Below are positions 6,875 to 13,017 of a stretch of 13,999 bases of DNA, in pieces. Source of the stretch: Lentisphaeria bacterium (GTDB lineage: Bacteria > Verrucomicrobiota > Lentisphaeria > Victivallales > Victivallaceae); assembly GCA_900768515.1 (NCBI GenBank), contig CAAGDG010000050.1, positions 1 to 13,999 on the forward strand, given 5' to 3'. The translations under genes were made by a program, and so were the position numbers. Every line of letters starts with the position of its first letter. The stretch's first letter is position 1. The notes beneath the pieces are model-generated. The model was not told the DNA's origin, did no database searches, and saw only the letters and a list, made by a program, of their open reading frames with translations.

Positions 6875-7980
6875 GGCAGGACCCCGGCTGCCGGAGAGAC
6901 AGCCTTCTCCCGCGCGTTGCGCGCGGCTTCCAGTTCCTGGAAGCGGGCGCGCAGCTCCTCCAGTTCGCGGCGGCCCTTTTCCAGTTCTCGGCGTGCGGCG
7001 GCGGCCTCCTCCTCGGCGGCTTTGCGCGCGGCGTCGGAGGCGTCCGCCTGCCCGGCGGCGGCTTTGATTTTCGCCTCGTGTTCCGCGACCAGTTTCTGCA
7101 GTTCGGCCTGCTGTTTGCGGGCGAACTCCTCACGGAGTTTGATTTTTTCCGCCTCGGAACGGGAGGCTGCGTCAGCCTCCAGCTTCTGCACCTGCGCTTC
7201 GAACGCCTTGCGCTGTTCCGCCAGTTCCGCCTGAAGTTTCTCAAGATTCCGCTGGAAGTCCGCGCGGGAACGGTCGAGCCTGACATTCATCTCATCCAGC
7301 CGGGTGGCGGCGGCCTCCGCCTCGCGGCGGTCGATTTCGCCGCGTTCGGCGATGCCGGTGCTCAGCCGTTCGACCGCGCCGCGGGTGGAACGATTCTCCT
7401 GTTCCATGCGTCCGTAGAGGACGTAGAGCGTGGCGCCGAGCAGCAGCAGCAGGGCGCAGGCGCCCACCAGCAGAAAGGCGCTCATCGTCCAGATGCGGCG
7501 GACCAGGCGGCGCCGTTCGGCCTCCGCCTTTTCCAGTTGTCCGGCCAGTTTTTCGCACTCGGCCCGGAAGTGGCCGGAAAGCTCTTCGAACACCGGGCGG
7601 AGCATCGGGAGCGCGGTGTCCGCCGTCAGCGCCGGAAGCTGAACGGTGCCGGGGTCTCCGCCGTTCTCCTCGCGGGAGGCTGCGGGAGCGTTCCCCGTTG
7701 CGGAATCCTCTGCCGCGGGGGCCTGGGCGACTTCCGGACGCAGGCCGTAGCGCGATGCGAGCTGCTGTTCGATATCGAAGGAACTCAGCCCCCGGTTGCG
7801 CATTTCTCCGATTTCCCGGAGGATGTTCAGCGACTTGGCGGAATAGGCGCGCCGCTTTCCGCGGCTTTCACTTTCGAGATAATCGGCGTAACGGGTCAGC
7901 CAGTCGTTGATCGTACTGCGCGGCAGCCCGAGTTCGGAGGCCAGATCGCTGGCCAGATAGCTTTTCCCTTCTATGGTCAA
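6871..7980 (-). CDS. Membrane-anchored MerR-like HTH protein with long coiled coil (unknown function)
   Basis: I do not recognise a named family for the whole 369-residue protein. Residues ~6-80 look like a MerR-type DNA-binding head: SYLASDLASELGLPRSTINDW is a helix-turn-helix, then KRRAYSAKSLNILREIGEMRNRG and IEQQLASRYG fit the wing and following helices. Residues 81-125 are a Pro/Ala/Glu linker. A single strong membrane helix spans ~165-189 (FLLVGACALLLLLGATLYVLY), preceded by RRRLVRR, so the head should be cytoplasmic and the C-terminus outside. Residues 192-360 are almost unbroken Glu/Arg/Ala/Lys heptads, a long coiled coil. The layout recalls RacA- and DUF3967-type proteins with MerR-like heads and coiled coils. 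TTG 7980 is the start: AGGAGG lies 7 bases upstream, TTG overlaps the ribF stop as TTGA, and the head begins there. Co-transcribed with ribF and acpS. Confidence 0.8.
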   Translation of the reverse strand: MTIEGKSYLASDLASELGLPRSTINDWLTRYADYLESESRGKRRAYSAKSLNILREIGEMRNRGLSSFDIEQQLASRYGLRPEVAQAPAAEDSATGNAPAASREENGGDPGTVQLPALTADTALPMLRPVFEELSGHFRAECEKLAGQLEKAEAERRRLVRRIWTMSAFLLVGACALLLLLGATLYVLYGRMEQENRSTRGAVERLSTGIAERGEIDRREAEAAATRLDEMNVRLDRSRADFQRNLEKLQAELAEQRKAFEAQVQKLEADAASRSEAEKIKLREEFARKQQAELQKLVAEHEAKIKAAAGQADASDAARKAAEEEAAAARRELEKGRRELEELRARFQELEAARNAREKAVSPAAGVLP

Positions 7981-8981
7981 TTCTCTTCCTCCTCTTGATA
8001 GGTCGAAAACAGTTGTCGAATCCGGTTCAGGTCGCGGCCGATCTGTGCGCGGAGCTCCTCGGCTCCGGCGAAGGTCCGTTCCTCCCGCAGATAATCGAGG
8101 AACTCCACCTCCAGTTCGGACCCGTACAGATTCCCGGAGAAATCGAGCAGATGGGCCTCCACCCGGCGGACCGCCTGCTCGTAGCCGAAGGTCGGACACT
8201 CCCCGACATTGACCGCCGCCGGAAAAATCCGCCCTTCGCGGCGGACCGCGGCGGCGTAGACGCCGTCAGGGGGGAGCACTCCGGCGGAGAACGAGAGATT
8301 CGCGGTCGGGCACTCCAGTTTCCCGGAAGCGACCCGGTAGCCGTGCTCGACCACGCCGAAGAGCCGGTAACGGCGTCCGAGCATAGCCGCCGCCCGGTCG
8401 AGCCGCCCGGTGGCGACCGCCAGCCGGATCGCGCTCGAACTGACGGTTTCGCCGTCGAGCGTCACCTCCGGGCAGGCCGAAAGCTCGACCCCCCGCTTCG
8501 CACAGTAATTGCGCAGAAAGCCGCAGTCGCCGGCGCCGCAGCGCCCGAAGCGCCAGTGCTCGCCGACGCAGATTCCGGTGAGTTCCAGTTCGGAGAGACC
8601 GAGGAGGCGGTCGAGAAATTCCCCCGGTTCGAGCGCCGCGAATTCCGGCGTGAAACGCGCCACCCAGACCACCTCCGCGCCGGCGGTGCGCAGCAGCCTG
8701 ACCCGTTCCCGGAGCGGGATCAGCAGCGTCGGAGGTTCGTCGGGATGGAGCACCGCCCGCGGATGGGGATCGAAGGTCAGGGCCGCCGGCACCGCGCCGG
8801 TGCGGTGCGCCAGTTCGACCAGTTCCCGGACGATCGCCTGGTGGCCGCGGTGGACCCCGTCGAAGACGCCGATGCCGAGGGCGAGACGGCGGCGGGGCAC
8901 GCCGGAGGCGGGAAGCGCCAGGCGTCCCACCTCGTTGAATTTCAGAATATCCTCCACCGCTTCGGTGCTCCGCGATTGCAT
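7977..8981 (-). CDS. ribF: Bifunctional riboflavin kinase / FAD synthetase
   Basis: A 334-residue cytosolic enzyme, typical RibF length, that phosphorylates riboflavin to FMN and adenylylates FMN to FAD. The N-terminal adenylyltransferase domain shows GIGVFDGVHRGHQ (37-48 region, HxGH-type nucleotide site), LTFDPHPRAVL (68-78) and SSSAIR (181-186). The C-terminal kinase domain shows PTANL (225-229), the flavin/ATP loop NVGECPTFG (258-266) and EAHLLDFSGNLYG (275-287). The start is ATG 8981; about 36 residues precede the first motif, slightly more than usual, and no good ribosome-binding site is seen, so a start some codons downstream is possible. First gene of the leftward unit, divergent from coaD across 70 bases. 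Its TGA overlaps the TTG of the next gene by four bases. Confidence 0.94.
   Translation of the reverse strand: MQSRSTEAVEDILKFNEVGRLALPASGVPRRRLALGIGVFDGVHRGHQAIVRELVELAHRTGAVPAALTFDPHPRAVLHPDEPPTLLIPLRERVRLLRTAGAEVVWVARFTPEFAALEPGEFLDRLLGLSELELTGICVGEHWRFGRCGAGDCGFLRNYCAKRGVELSACPEVTLDGETVSSSAIRLAVATGRLDRAAAMLGRRYRLFGVVEHGYRVASGKLECPTANLSFSAGVLPPDGVYAAAVRREGRIFPAAVNVGECPTFGYEQAVRRVEAHLLDFSGNLYGSELEVEFLDYLREERTFAGAEELRAQIGRDLNRIRQLFSTYQEEEEN
7988..7993 (-). promoter_or_regulatory. Shine-Dalgarno site fixing the TTG start at 7980
   Basis: The - strand reads AGGAGG, a full match to the anti-Shine-Dalgarno core, 7 bases before TTG 7980-7978. It is embedded in the glutamate codons at the end of ribF, so ribosomes finishing ribF would be positioned to restart on the HTH/coiled-coil gene. 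Confidence 0.75.
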
Positions 8982-8986
8982 TCAGG

Positions 8987-9015
8987 TTGCAGAACAATTA
9001 TATTAATCATAAGAT
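8987..9015 (+). promoter_or_regulatory. Candidate promoter for coaD (rightward)
   Basis: TTGCAG (8987-8992) and TAAGAT (9010-9015) are separated by 17 bases, giving a start near 9022 and a leader of about 30 bases before coaD. Matches are only three and four of six. The element overlaps the leftward ribF -10, which would make the two promoters compete. Confidence 0.32.
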
Positions 9016-9028
9016 ACACTGAATTCAA
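8997..9028 (-). promoter_or_regulatory. Candidate promoter for ribF (leftward)
   Basis: On the - strand a perfect TATAAT occupies 9002-8997. The best -35 candidate is TTGAAT (9028-9023, four of six), but the spacer is 20 bases, longer than ideal. The transcript would start about 9 bases before the ribF ATG, a very short leader. The -10 is convincing, the -35 is not. Confidence 0.42.
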
Positions 9029-9051
9029 CCGTTCGTCAACAGGAAAAGAGC

Positions 9052-9540
9052 ATGAAAACCGTACTATACCCCGGATCTTTCGATCCCTTTACCAACGGTC
9101 ACCGCGATCTTGTGGTCCGGGCCGGGCTTCTGTTCGATCAGGTGATCGTGGCGGTGGCGGTCAATTCGGAGAAGAGTCCGTTGTTTACATTGGAGGAGCG
9201 CAAGGAGCTGATCACGCTCTGCTGCCGCGATCTTCCGCACGTCAAGGTGGTCTCCTTTCAGGGGCTGCTGGTTGACGCGATCGTCAAGTACAAGGCGCAG
9301 GCGGTGCTGCGGGGACTCCGCGCCTTTTCGGATTTTGAATACGAGCTTCAGATGGCGTTGATGAACCGCAGTCTGCGCCACGAGTGCGAAACCATCTTCA
9401 TGATGCCGACCCAGGAGAACTCCTTTGTCAGTTCCCGGCTGGTCAAGGAGGTGGCGTTCCTCGGAGGGAATTTCCGTCCCTACGTTCCGGCGGCGGAAGT
9501 GCCGGCCATCGAAGCGAAACTCAGGGAGAGACGGTCATGA
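9052..9540 (+). CDS. coaD: Pantetheine-phosphate adenylyltransferase (PPAT)
   Basis: A 162-residue cytosolic nucleotidyltransferase, exactly the usual length. It joins ATP and 4'-phosphopantetheine to give dephospho-CoA, the penultimate step of coenzyme A synthesis. Diagnostic segments are YPGSFDPFTNGHRDLV at the N-terminus (TNGH, the HxGH-type ATP motif), VLRGLRAFSDFEYELQMALMNR in the middle, and the C-terminal NSFVSSRLVKEVAFLGG (usual SSSLVKEVA). ATG 9052 is preceded by AGGAAAAG. It is divergent from ribF and its TGA overlaps the ATG of the YceD gene (ATGA). Confidence 0.96.
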   Translation: MKTVLYPGSFDPFTNGHRDLVVRAGLLFDQVIVAVAVNSEKSPLFTLEERKELITLCCRDLPHVKVVSFQGLLVDAIVKYKAQAVLRGLRAFSDFEYELQMALMNRSLRHECETIFMMPTQENSFVSSRLVKEVAFLGGNFRPYVPAAEVPAIEAKLRERRS

Positions 9541-10007
9541 TCCGATTTTCCGCGGCGCGGCTGGAGAAGGAGCCGATCGACCTGGTCGGCGATGAACCGG
9601 CCGAATTTCTTGAAATCGGTTCCGGGGAGCAGTTCGAGGTCTCGGCTCCGGTTCATTATGAACTTCACATCAAAGCGGTTTCGGGAGGGGCGCTGGTCGA
9701 GGGACGGCTTTCGACGGAGATTTCCGGCGTCTGCGGCCGCTGTCTCAAGCCGGTCCGCCGTCCGGTGGTCTGCGGTCAGCTCTGTCTGTTCGTGGAGATC
9801 GCGGGGATGGATGAGGTGGACATCAGCGAGGATGTCCGTTCGGAGATGTTGCTGGAGCTGCCGATGAATCTTCTCTGCTCTTCCGAGTGCAAAGGGCTCT
9901 GCCCCCATTGCGGCGCCGACCTCAATCAGGGAGAGTGCGGTTGCGGCGGGGAGCCGCCGGAGAAGCGGCCCGGCCCCTGGGATGCGCTCGACGGACTTAA
10001 ACTTTGA
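9537..10007 (+). CDS. YceD/DUF177 family metal-binding protein
   Basis: A 156-residue cytosolic protein. The YceD/DUF177 family is linked to 23S rRNA accumulation and is commonly encoded next to ribosomal protein L32. The family's marks are present: CGRCLKPV (Cys66, Cys69) at the centre and the zinc-like cluster CKGLCPHCGADLNQGECGC (Cys118, 122, 125, 134, 136), then PWDALDGLKL, matching the family's usual (D)PRWxAL ending. The start is ATG 9537, overlapping the coaD stop by four bases; frames open further upstream lie inside coaD. Here rpmF and plsX/fabH do not follow. Instead the 3' end overlaps the convergent sigma-54 regulator gene by 11 bases. The family is secure; the exact molecular role is not known from sequence. 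Confidence 0.85.
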   Translation: MIRFSAARLEKEPIDLVGDEPAEFLEIGSGEQFEVSAPVHYELHIKAVSGGALVEGRLSTEISGVCGRCLKPVRRPVVCGQLCLFVEIAGMDEVDISEDVRSEMLLELPMNLLCSSECKGLCPHCGADLNQGECGCGGEPPEKRPGPWDALDGLKL

Positions 10008-11535
10008 ATTCCGCCGGATCGATTCCGAGTCCGCGCAGTTTGTAGTGGATCACCCGGATCGTCAGGTTCAGTGCGCGCGCGGCGGCGGCGACGTTCCCGC
10101 CGCTGTCGCGGAGCGCTTCGCGCAGCAGTTTTCGTTCAAACGCCTCGACCCGTCCGTTGAAATCGCCGGCCGGTTCCCCGGGCGGCGGTGCGATGTCGGG
10201 TTCTCCGGCCGCCTGCCGGATGGCGGCCGGCAGACCGTAGGAGTGGATGGTCCCGTCGGTGGCGGTCAGCACCGCCCGTTCGATGCAGTTCTCAAGTTCG
10301 CGGACGTTCCCCGGCCAGCTGTAGGCGGCCATGAGGTTCATGGCGGGAGCGGAGATCCGGGTTACCGGGCGGCGGTGGAGCCGGCTGTATTTCTGGAGGA
10401 AATGGACCGCCAGCAGCGGAATGTCCGACCGCCGTGCCGCCAGATCCGGCAGCAGGATCGGAAACACATTGAGCCGATAGTAGAGGTCTTCCCGGAACTT
10501 CCCCTCCGCCATCAGCTGTTCCAGGTTGCGGCTGGTCGCCGCGATGATCCGGACGTCGGAGACATGCTCCTCGTTGCCGCCGACCCGCTGGAAGGTTCGC
10601 TCCTGGATGAAGCGCAGAAGTTTGACCTGCACCGCCACGCCGAGGTCGCCGATTTCATCGAGAAAGAGCGTTCCGGAATCGGCGGCTTCCACCCGGCCGA
10701 TCCGGCGGCTGGCGGCGCCGGTGAATGCGCCCTTTTCATGTCCGAAAAGTTCGCTTTCGATCAGATTTTCCGGGAGGGCCGCGGAATTGACCACCACGAA
10801 GGGTTTGTCCCGGCGGTCACCGGCCCGCTGAACCGCCCGGGCCACCAGCTCCTTGCCGGTGCCGGAGGCGCCCCGGATCAGGACGGTGGCGCTGCTGGAC
10901 GCCACCTGGGCGATCATGGTGTAGACGCGGCGCATCGCCTGACAGCGTCCGATCAGCTCGGGGGGGCCGGTCACCTGGTCGAGTTCCTGCTTGAGCCGGG
11001 CGTTTTCGGCACGGAGCCGCGCGCGTTCATCATGTTCGCTGAGGTCGAGCGAAACCGCGTCGGCCATCAGATTGGCGACGATTTCGAGCAGATTGAAATC
11101 ACGGTCGAGATCGGCCCCCGGAGTCATTTCCCGGTCGATGCTCAGGGTGCCGATCACCTCGTCGCGGTGGATGATCGGCACGCAGATGAAAGCGACGTGG
11201 GAGTCGCGTCCGCGGGCGCCGGTGCGGTCGAGGAATTCCGGTTCGCGGGAGATGTCCGGAATGACCCGGGGAATGCCGGAGAGCGCCACCTGTCCGGTGA
11301 TTCCTTCTCCGAGGCGGTATTTGCCGCGTCGGATCTCCGCGTCGGAGAGTCCGTGGGAGGCCTCGATGAAGAGCTGGTCGCCGCGGCGCAGCGTGACCGT
11401 GCCGCGGAGCAGCCCCATTTCGCGATACAGAATTTCCAGAACCCACCGCAGCAGCGCCGTCACGTTTTTCTCGCGCATCACCGCCTGGCTGATCTGGTTG
11501 AGAACCGCAATCTCAAGATTCTGATGCCGGTTCAC
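9997..11535 (-). CDS. NifA-like sigma-54 dependent transcriptional activator (GAF-AAA+-Fis HTH)
   Basis: A 512-residue enhancer-binding protein. Residues ~8-165 form a GAF sensor domain (LGEGITGQVALSG, VPIIHRDEVIGTLSID). A short coiled linker (170-188) leads to the AAA+ domain (~190-425): Walker A RGASGTGKE (221-229; the common E is A), the sigma-54 contact loop GAFTGA (269-274), Walker B TLFLDEIG (Asp293, Glu294), and WPGNVRELENCIERA (407-421). The C-terminal Fis-type HTH is SGGNVAAAARALNLTIRVIHYKL with an IDPAEF end that closely resembles NifA proteins. There is no receiver domain, so it should respond to a ligand at the GAF domain or to a partner. GTG 11535 is the start: GGAGAG lies 8 bases upstream, and the frame further upstream shadows the aminotransferase. 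It follows the aminotransferase by 22 bases. No nitrogenase gene is in the window; the target genes are unknown. Confidence 0.9.
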   Translation of the reverse strand: MNRHQNLEIAVLNQISQAVMREKNVTALLRWVLEILYREMGLLRGTVTLRRGDQLFIEASHGLSDAEIRRGKYRLGEGITGQVALSGIPRVIPDISREPEFLDRTGARGRDSHVAFICVPIIHRDEVIGTLSIDREMTPGADLDRDFNLLEIVANLMADAVSLDLSEHDERARLRAENARLKQELDQVTGPPELIGRCQAMRRVYTMIAQVASSSATVLIRGASGTGKELVARAVQRAGDRRDKPFVVVNSAALPENLIESELFGHEKGAFTGAASRRIGRVEAADSGTLFLDEIGDLGVAVQVKLLRFIQERTFQRVGGNEEHVSDVRIIAATSRNLEQLMAEGKFREDLYYRLNVFPILLPDLAARRSDIPLLAVHFLQKYSRLHRRPVTRISAPAMNLMAAYSWPGNVRELENCIERAVLTATDGTIHSYGLPAAIRQAAGEPDIAPPPGEPAGDFNGRVEAFERKLLREALRDSGGNVAAAARALNLTIRVIHYKLRGLGIDPAEFKV

Positions 11536-11557
11536 CGTGTCCGCTCTCCGGAGCCGT

Positions 11558-12751
11558 TCAGCCGCGCAACTGTCGGACGGCGCGCCGGAATCCCTCGGCG
11601 GCGCCTTCGATGACCTTGACATCGACGCAGAAGGCGAGCCGGATGTAGCCGGGACCGCCGAAGCCGCGTCCCGGCACCGCCAGGATCCGTTCCTTGAGCA
11701 GGGCGTCCACCAGCAGCCGCTCGTCCGGAACCGGCGACTTCGGGAAGAAGTAGAATGCGCCGCGCGGCATGTTGTATTCGAGTCCGGCGTCGGAGAGCAC
11801 CCGGGCCATCGCATCGCGGCGGGCACGGTAGATTTCAAGGTCGACCTCCGCCTCCATGCAGCGCGCCAGGATCTGCTGGGCGAGCGCCGGCGCGTTCACG
11901 AATCCGAGGATCCGGTTGCACAGGATCAGCGCCGCCATCAGTTCGGCGCTGTTCTCGATCATCGGGTTGACGGCGATGTAGCCGAGACGTTCTCCGGCAA
12001 GGGAGAGATTCTTGGAATAGGAGCCGATCACCGCGCTGTGCGGGAAGAGTTCGAAGGTCGGCGGCAGTTCGACCCCGTCGAAGTTCAAAAAGCGGTAGGG
12101 CTCGTCGGAGATCACGTAGATGACCCGGCCGAACCGCTTTTCGGCGGCGGCGATCATTTCGGCGAGCCGGGTGAGTTCGGTCCGGCTGTAGATCTGTCCA
12201 GTCGGGTTGTTGGGGGTGTTCAAAATCAGGGCGCGGGTCTTCGGTGTGAACGCCTTCTCCAGCGCATCGAGGTCGAGTTCAAACGTGAAGTCCTTCGACG
12301 GGACCGGAACCAGTTTCCCGCCGTGGTTGGCCGCGTAAAAGTCGTATTCGACGAAGTAGGGGGAGGGGCAGATCACCTCGTCGCCGGGCGAGAGCACCGC
12401 GTGGAAGAAGACGTTGAGTCCGCCCGCCGCGCCGCAGGTCATGATGACGTTTGAGGCGGGAACCTGGACGTTCTGCTCCTTCCTCAAATGGGCGGCAAGC
12501 TGTTCGCGCAGCGCCGGATAGCCGGCGTTCGGCATGTAGCCGATTGCGAACGGCCGGTCGGCTCCGGCGGCGATCTCTTCGAGCGCCTGCTTGACCTCGG
12601 GCGGCGGGGGAAGGTCGGGGTTGCCGAGGCTGAAGTCGTAGACCTTGTCGTCGCCGTACTGCTTGCGCAATTCGATTCCGGCTTCGAACATCCGGCGGAT
12701 CATCGAAGCGTTGGCGAGATATCCCTTAATCTGATCGGAAATGAGCTGCAT
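11558..12751 (-). CDS. PLP-dependent class I/II aminotransferase
   Basis: A 397-residue cytosolic aminotransferase of fold type I. Seen: DFSLGNPDLPPP (39-50), GYMPNAGYPALRE (substrate/cofactor loop), CGAAGGLN (106-113), NTPNNPTG (178-185), SDEPYR with Asp216 and Tyr219 for the pyridoxal ring, SYSKNLSLAGERLGY with Lys247 as the Schiff-base lysine, and IRLAFC with Arg371, the usual carboxylate-binding arginine. It transfers amino groups between an amino acid and a 2-oxo acid; the substrate (aspartate, aromatic or other) cannot be told. ATG 12751 is chosen because MQLISDQIKGYLANAS is where relatives begin and a promoter is predicted just upstream of 12830; AGGAG is 11 bases before it. ATG 12823 would add 24 unconserved residues and also has AGGAAAG. 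First gene of a unit with the sigma-54 activator. Confidence 0.9.
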   Translation of the reverse strand: MQLISDQIKGYLANASMIRRMFEAGIELRKQYGDDKVYDFSLGNPDLPPPPEVKQALEEIAAGADRPFAIGYMPNAGYPALREQLAAHLRKEQNVQVPASNVIMTCGAAGGLNVFFHAVLSPGDEVICPSPYFVEYDFYAANHGGKLVPVPSKDFTFELDLDALEKAFTPKTRALILNTPNNPTGQIYSRTELTRLAEMIAAAEKRFGRVIYVISDEPYRFLNFDGVELPPTFELFPHSAVIGSYSKNLSLAGERLGYIAVNPMIENSAELMAALILCNRILGFVNAPALAQQILARCMEAEVDLEIYRARRDAMARVLSDAGLEYNMPRGAFYFFPKSPVPDERLLVDALLKERILAVPGRGFGGPGYIRLAFCVDVKVIEGAAEGFRRAVRQLRG

Positions 12752-12834
12752 GGAAACCGATTCTCCTGTTTGGGGGCCTGAACTTCGCTTTTGAAGCGCG
12801 GCGCAGGCCGGATTGGTGGTCATGATCGCTTTCC

Positions 12835-12845
12835 TGTAATTTACA
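12835..12845. promoter_or_regulatory. Palindrome TGTAATTTACA over the -10: possible operator
   Basis: Perfect 5-base arms (TGTAA/TTACA) around one central base, covering the predicted -10 of the aminotransferase promoter. A regulator bound here would block polymerase. The regulator is unknown; an 11-base palindrome in AT-rich DNA can also arise by chance. Confidence 0.35.
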
Positions 12846-12866
12846 TCGGGGAACCCTTTTTCGCAA
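12838..12866 (-). promoter_or_regulatory. Candidate promoter for the aminotransferase / sigma-54 activator unit
   Basis: On the - strand TTGCGA (12866-12861) and TAAATT (12843-12838) are 17 bases apart, each four of six to consensus. Transcription would start near 12831, leaving about 80 bases of leader before ATG 12751. The -10 lies inside the palindrome at 12835-12845. Confidence 0.42.
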
Positions 12867-12873
12867 GAAAAAA

Positions 12874-12889
12874 GTGACAAAAATGTCAC
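12874..12889. promoter_or_regulatory. Inverted repeat GTGACA-N4-TGTCAC: possible operator
   Basis: Perfect 6-base arms around AAAA, ending 8 bases upstream of the aminotransferase -35 and about 60 bases upstream of the -35 of the rightward secreted-protein gene. It is placed where an activator or repressor of the leftward promoter could bind. The regulator is unknown. It differs from the CRP/FNR form (TGTGA-N6-TCACA) in spacing. Confidence 0.45.
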
Positions 12890-12930
12890 ATTGCTCCTGG
12901 AGACAGTCGCTCTCCCCACGTTTTCACTTC

Positions 12931-12978
12931 AAAAAAAAAGAGGGACCCCCTTGCATTCTTTGTTTCCACCGTTATATT
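12931..12978 (+). promoter_or_regulatory. Promoter for the secreted-protein gene, with upstream A-tract
   Basis: TTGCAT (12951-12956) and TATATT (12973-12978, five of six) are separated by 16 bases; transcription would start near 12985. A run of nine A residues at 12931-12939 falls about 46-54 bases upstream of that start, the place of an UP element. The leader carries AGGAAAGGGA (13001-13010), 7 bases before ATG 13018. Confidence 0.55.
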
Positions 12979-13017
12979 TAGGGGCAAAATGGATCACAAC
13001 AGGAAAGGGAATCGCAG

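Noticed and set aside
7981..8199. Extending the HTH/coiled-coil protein upstream to ATG 8199
   Set aside because: The extra 73 residues are antisense-frame sequence within ribF, while TTG 7980 has AGGAGG 7 bases upstream and begins right at the HTH.
9982..11613. A 543-codon open frame on the + strand opposite the sigma-54 activator
   Set aside because: Composition is shadow-like and the opposite strand carries Walker A, GAFTGA and Fis HTH motifs.
12752..12919. Extending the aminotransferase to codon 12919 or ATG 12823
   Set aside because: The added residues are not like the family, and the predicted transcript start near 12831 leaves little room for 12823; 12823 is kept only as an alternative.
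12942..12955. Sigma-54 (-24/-12) promoter upstream of the secreted-protein gene (GGGACCCCCTTGCA)
   Set aside because: The GG and GC pairs are one base too close and the TGGCAC half is poor; a sigma-70 type TTGCAT/TATATT pair explains the region better.
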